Positions 6,727-8,631 of a stretch of DNA of 8,631 nucleotides are shown in pieces. Under the pieces are notes generated by a model. That model was not told where the DNA came from. It did not search any database and saw nothing but the letters and a program-made list of their open reading frames with translations. Source of the DNA: Pontimonas sp964350865 (GTDB taxonomy: Bacteria; Actinomycetota; Actinomycetes; Actinomycetales; Microbacteriaceae); NCBI GenBank assembly GCA_964350865.1, contig CAYGLJ010000042.1, forward strand, positions 1 through 8,631, in the 5' to 3' direction. The first letter of the stretch is position 1. The number at the start of each line of letters is the position of its first letter. Made by a program: the position numbers and the translations under genes.

Positions 6727-7677
6727 GTGGCAGGGATGCCAGGCGTTCTCATACTTTCGGGTGGGATTTCCCACGAGCGCGATATTTCACTCAAATCTGG
6801 ACGCAAAGTGGCAGACGGTCTCCTCTCCCATGGCGTCAATGTCGAGATGCGGGACCCCGACGGGTCGTTGATTGACTATCTCGGGGAGAACACCCCCGAA
6901 GTCGTCTGGCCAGTCCTCCACGGGGCCTCCGGCGAAGATGGTGCACTCCGCGCACTCCTGGAAATGCTCGACATTCCCTACGTGGGTTCTACCGCCGATG
7001 CTTCGCGCATTGCCTGGAACAAACCGGTGGCGAAGAGCCTCGCGGAGCGGGCGGGTGTTGCCACGCCACCGTCGATCACCTTGTCGAGAGACGCCTTCAG
7101 GGAATTGGGTGCTGAGAGTGTCCTCGAGACTGTCACCACCAGCCTCGGTGTCCCGCTCATCGTCAAGCCTGCCCAAGGTGGATCCGCCCAGGGGGTGTCG
7201 TGGGTTGACTCCAGTGACGATCTTCGCAAAGCAATGGTCCACGCCTTCACCTACTCCGACATTGCGCTTATTGAGCAACGCATAGTCGGCGTGGAGGTAT
7301 GTGTGCCCATCATCGACACCGGGGATGGGCCCCGAGCAATCCCGGCTGTCGAGATCGAGCCACTGTCAGGCCACTACGACTTTGAAGCGCGCTATACCGC
7401 TGGCGCCACCAGGTTCTACACCCCACCTCGATTAGAGCCAGCCGCGCTCGACTCTCTAAGTTCGCTAGCGCTCGACGTCTTCACTGCACTGGGGTTGCGC
7501 GACCTCGCACGAGTCGACTTTATGGTCGACGGCGAGGGCACGCCGTGGTTCCTTGAGGCCAGCACTATGCCAGGCCTCACTGAAACCTCCAGCACAGCTC
7601 TCGCTCTCGATGCCGCCGGCTATGACGTGGGCGGCGTCTATGGGGCGCTAGTCGAGGCAGCCCTCGCTAGGGCTTAA
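6727..7677 (+). CDS. ddl: D-alanine-D-alanine ligase family protein with variant active site
   Basis: The 316-residue ATP-grasp protein would couple ATP hydrolysis to joining two D-amino acids for the peptidoglycan stem. The Ddl layout is complete: SGGISHERDISLKSG (E17, S21), LHGASGEDG with E70, lysines K99 and K147 for ATP, GGSAQG (S153), YDFEARY (Y217-Y223), RVDF (R262, D264), and the metal-binding LEASTMPGLT. Compared from memory with E. coli DdlB, several functional positions differ: Ser151 is A154, Lys215 is R222, the Mg-binding Asn272 is S279, and Leu282 in the second-substrate pocket is S289. E15, E68, Y216, R255, D257 and E270 equivalents are kept, so it is probably active but may have altered substrate use. 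The GTG at 6727 has GAGG 10 nt upstream; an ATG at 6736 is the alternative. It follows the aminotransferase after 2 bp and overlaps the end of parB on the other strand by 11 bp. Confidence 0.85.
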   Translation: MAGMPGVLILSGGISHERDISLKSGRKVADGLLSHGVNVEMRDPDGSLIDYLGENTPEVVWPVLHGASGEDGALRALLEMLDIPYVGSTADASRIAWNKPVAKSLAERAGVATPPSITLSRDAFRELGAESVLETVTTSLGVPLIVKPAQGGSAQGVSWVDSSDDLRKAMVHAFTYSDIALIEQRIVGVEVCVPIIDTGDGPRAIPAVEIEPLSGHYDFEARYTAGATRFYTPPRLEPAALDSLSSLALDVFTALGLRDLARVDFMVDGEGTPWFLEASTMPGLTETSSTALALDAAGYDVGGVYGALVEAALARA

Positions 7678-8611
7678 ACCCAGGCTCTCCCAGCTCACCA
7701 AGGATTCGGTTAAGGTCGGCTACCGTCGCAAAGTCGATCGAGAGCGTTCCCTTGGTTTTCGACAGCGTGATGTGGACGCGGGTGTTGAGGCGGTCGCCCA
7801 TCCGCTCGGCAATCTCATCAAGACCTTCACTACGGCGACCACCACGAACTTTCTTTCCGCCGGGCTTTGACGCCTTTGCCAAACCCGCTTCCTCTTCAGC
7901 TTGGCGAACTGTCAGTGATTGCTGCACGATCTTGTTCGCAAGCTTCGACATTCCCTCCGCATCAGGCATGGCCAATAGGGCTCGCGCGTGTCCAGCGCTC
8001 AACACCCCAGCAGCAACCTTTTTCTGAACATCGGCCGGAAGGCGCAGTAAACGTAACGTGTTGGTGACCTGAGGTCGAGACCTCCCGAGCTTCGTCGCGA
8101 GCTCGTCCTGGGTAATCCCGAAGTCAGAGAGCAATTGCTGATAGGCGGAAGCTTCCTCCAACGCGTTGAGGTTAGCCCGGTGCAGGTTTTCCAGAAGGGC
8201 ATCGCGCAACATCGCGTCGTCCTCTGTGTCTCGCACCACGGCGGGGATAGTGTCCAAACCTGCGGCGGTCGCCGCGCGAAGACGACGCTCTCCCATGATC
8301 AGCTCGTAGGCGACTAATCCTTCAGCCTCCGCGAGAGGTCTCACCACAATGGGTTGGAGTACCCCAAATTCGCGCACAGAGTGAATGAGCTCATCGAGCT
8401 CCTCCTGATGGAATTCTTTTCTCGGTTGCTTCGGGTTAGGGCGAATGCTGGACGGCGAGACAGCCACGAGCGTTGCCCCCGGAATGCTGACTAGGTCACC
8501 ACCCTCAGCGCTGGAGGGGAAAAACACGTCGACCGGACGCTCCCCTGTGGTGGGGGCGCCCGGAATCAGCGCACCGATACCTCTGCCCAGTCCGGTTCTT
8601 TTCTGTGCCAT
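7667..8611 (-). CDS. parB: Chromosome-partitioning protein ParB (Spo0J/Noc-type CTPase)
   Basis: The 314-residue protein binds parS near the origin, loads and slides as a CTP-dependent clamp, and works with ParA to segregate origins. The N-terminal KRTGLGRGIGALIP (4-17) is the usual ParA-stimulating motif. RPNPKQPRKEF (57-67) starts the ParB/Srx CTP-binding domain, and GERRLRA (107-113) is the CTP-phosphate motif. ENLHR (141-145) and the helix-turn-helix around 166-188 (ITQDELATKLGRSRPQVTNTL) bind parS. A lysine- and glycine-rich linker (about 246-260) leads to the C-terminal dimerisation domain (262-310). All domains are intact and of usual length. GAGGAG (8622-8627) lies 10 nt before the ATG, and TAATG at the start suggests an overlapping parA stop. 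Location beside murJ-trxBA marks an origin-proximal region. I saw no parS site within the window. Confidence 0.98.
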   Translation of the reverse strand: MAQKRTGLGRGIGALIPGAPTTGERPVDVFFPSSAEGGDLVSIPGATLVAVSPSSIRPNPKQPRKEFHQEELDELIHSVREFGVLQPIVVRPLAEAEGLVAYELIMGERRLRAATAAGLDTIPAVVRDTEDDAMLRDALLENLHRANLNALEEASAYQQLLSDFGITQDELATKLGRSRPQVTNTLRLLRLPADVQKKVAAGVLSAGHARALLAMPDAEGMSKLANKIVQQSLTVRQAEEEAGLAKASKPGGKKVRGGRRSEGLDEIAERMGDRLNTRVHITLSKTKGTLSIDFATVADLNRILGELGEPGFKP

Positions 8612-8631
8612 TACTGCGGTGCTCCTCTATG
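8611..8631 (-). CDS. Possible last codons of parA (partial)
   Basis: On the reverse strand, one frame reads H-R-G-A-P-Q then TAA, and that stop shares a base with the parB ATG (TAATG). This is the expected arrangement for a parA-parB operon with coupled translation. Only six residues are visible, so the identity rests on the conserved actinobacterial parA-parB order alone. Another in-register stop (TAG at 8629-8627) could end parA earlier instead. Confidence 0.3.
   Translation of the reverse strand, partial: HRGAPQ

Noticed and set aside
1..8631. parS sites and DnaA boxes, expected near parB and oriC
   Set aside because: Reading for TGTTTCACGTGAAACA-like and TTATCCACA-like words on both strands gave no close match or cluster, so no origin or centromere site is claimed in this window.

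Overview
The window is an origin-proximal segment of an actinobacterial chromosome. The conserved order cca (reverse), then DUF6049 gene, murJ, trxB, trxA, ..., then parB (reverse), matches the block found next to oriC in mycobacteria and Microbacteriaceae. The PLP aminotransferase plus D-Ala-D-Ala ligase pair between trxA and parB is an arrangement I associate with Microbacteriaceae. Base composition looks moderately high in G+C rather than extreme. Together with tight gene packing and the lack of a NUDIX gene (before the DUF6049 gene) and of sigM (before trxB), this suggests, by inference only, a compact-genome, possibly aquatic, microbacterial lineage.

Layout: (1) 1-320, reverse strand, is the N-terminal part of a CCA-adding tRNA nucleotidyltransferase that runs off the left edge. 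(2) 321-377 is a short divergent intergenic region dominated by a perfect 22-bp palindrome. (3) 378-2351 encodes a secreted, single-pass DUF6049 protein that overlaps murJ (2335-4005), the lipid II flippase. (4) 3988-4014 holds a close match to a SigR/SigH-type (thiol-oxidative stress) promoter, followed by trxB (4045-4998) and trxA (5026-5352), a complete thioredoxin system. (5) 5420-6724 encodes a fold-type I PLP aminotransferase, followed after 2 bp by a D-Ala-D-Ala ligase family gene (6727-7677). (6) 7667-8611, reverse strand, is parB, which overlaps the end of the ligase gene tail to tail. Its start is probably coupled to an upstream parA that lies mostly outside the window.

Functionally the block combines tRNA maturation, peptidoglycan precursor export (MurJ with its DUF6049 neighbour), cytoplasmic thiol redox control, amino-acid or cell-wall precursor metabolism, and chromosome partitioning. 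I see no mobile element, CRISPR array, RNA gene, rRNA or convincing intrinsic terminator. No stretch over 300 bases lacks a gene.

I found no wholly new system. The points most worth a second look are the SigR-like promoter inside the 3' end of murJ, the 22-bp palindrome carrying a -10-like hexamer on both strands, and a ligase whose active site departs from the classical Ddl pattern at several substrate or metal positions.
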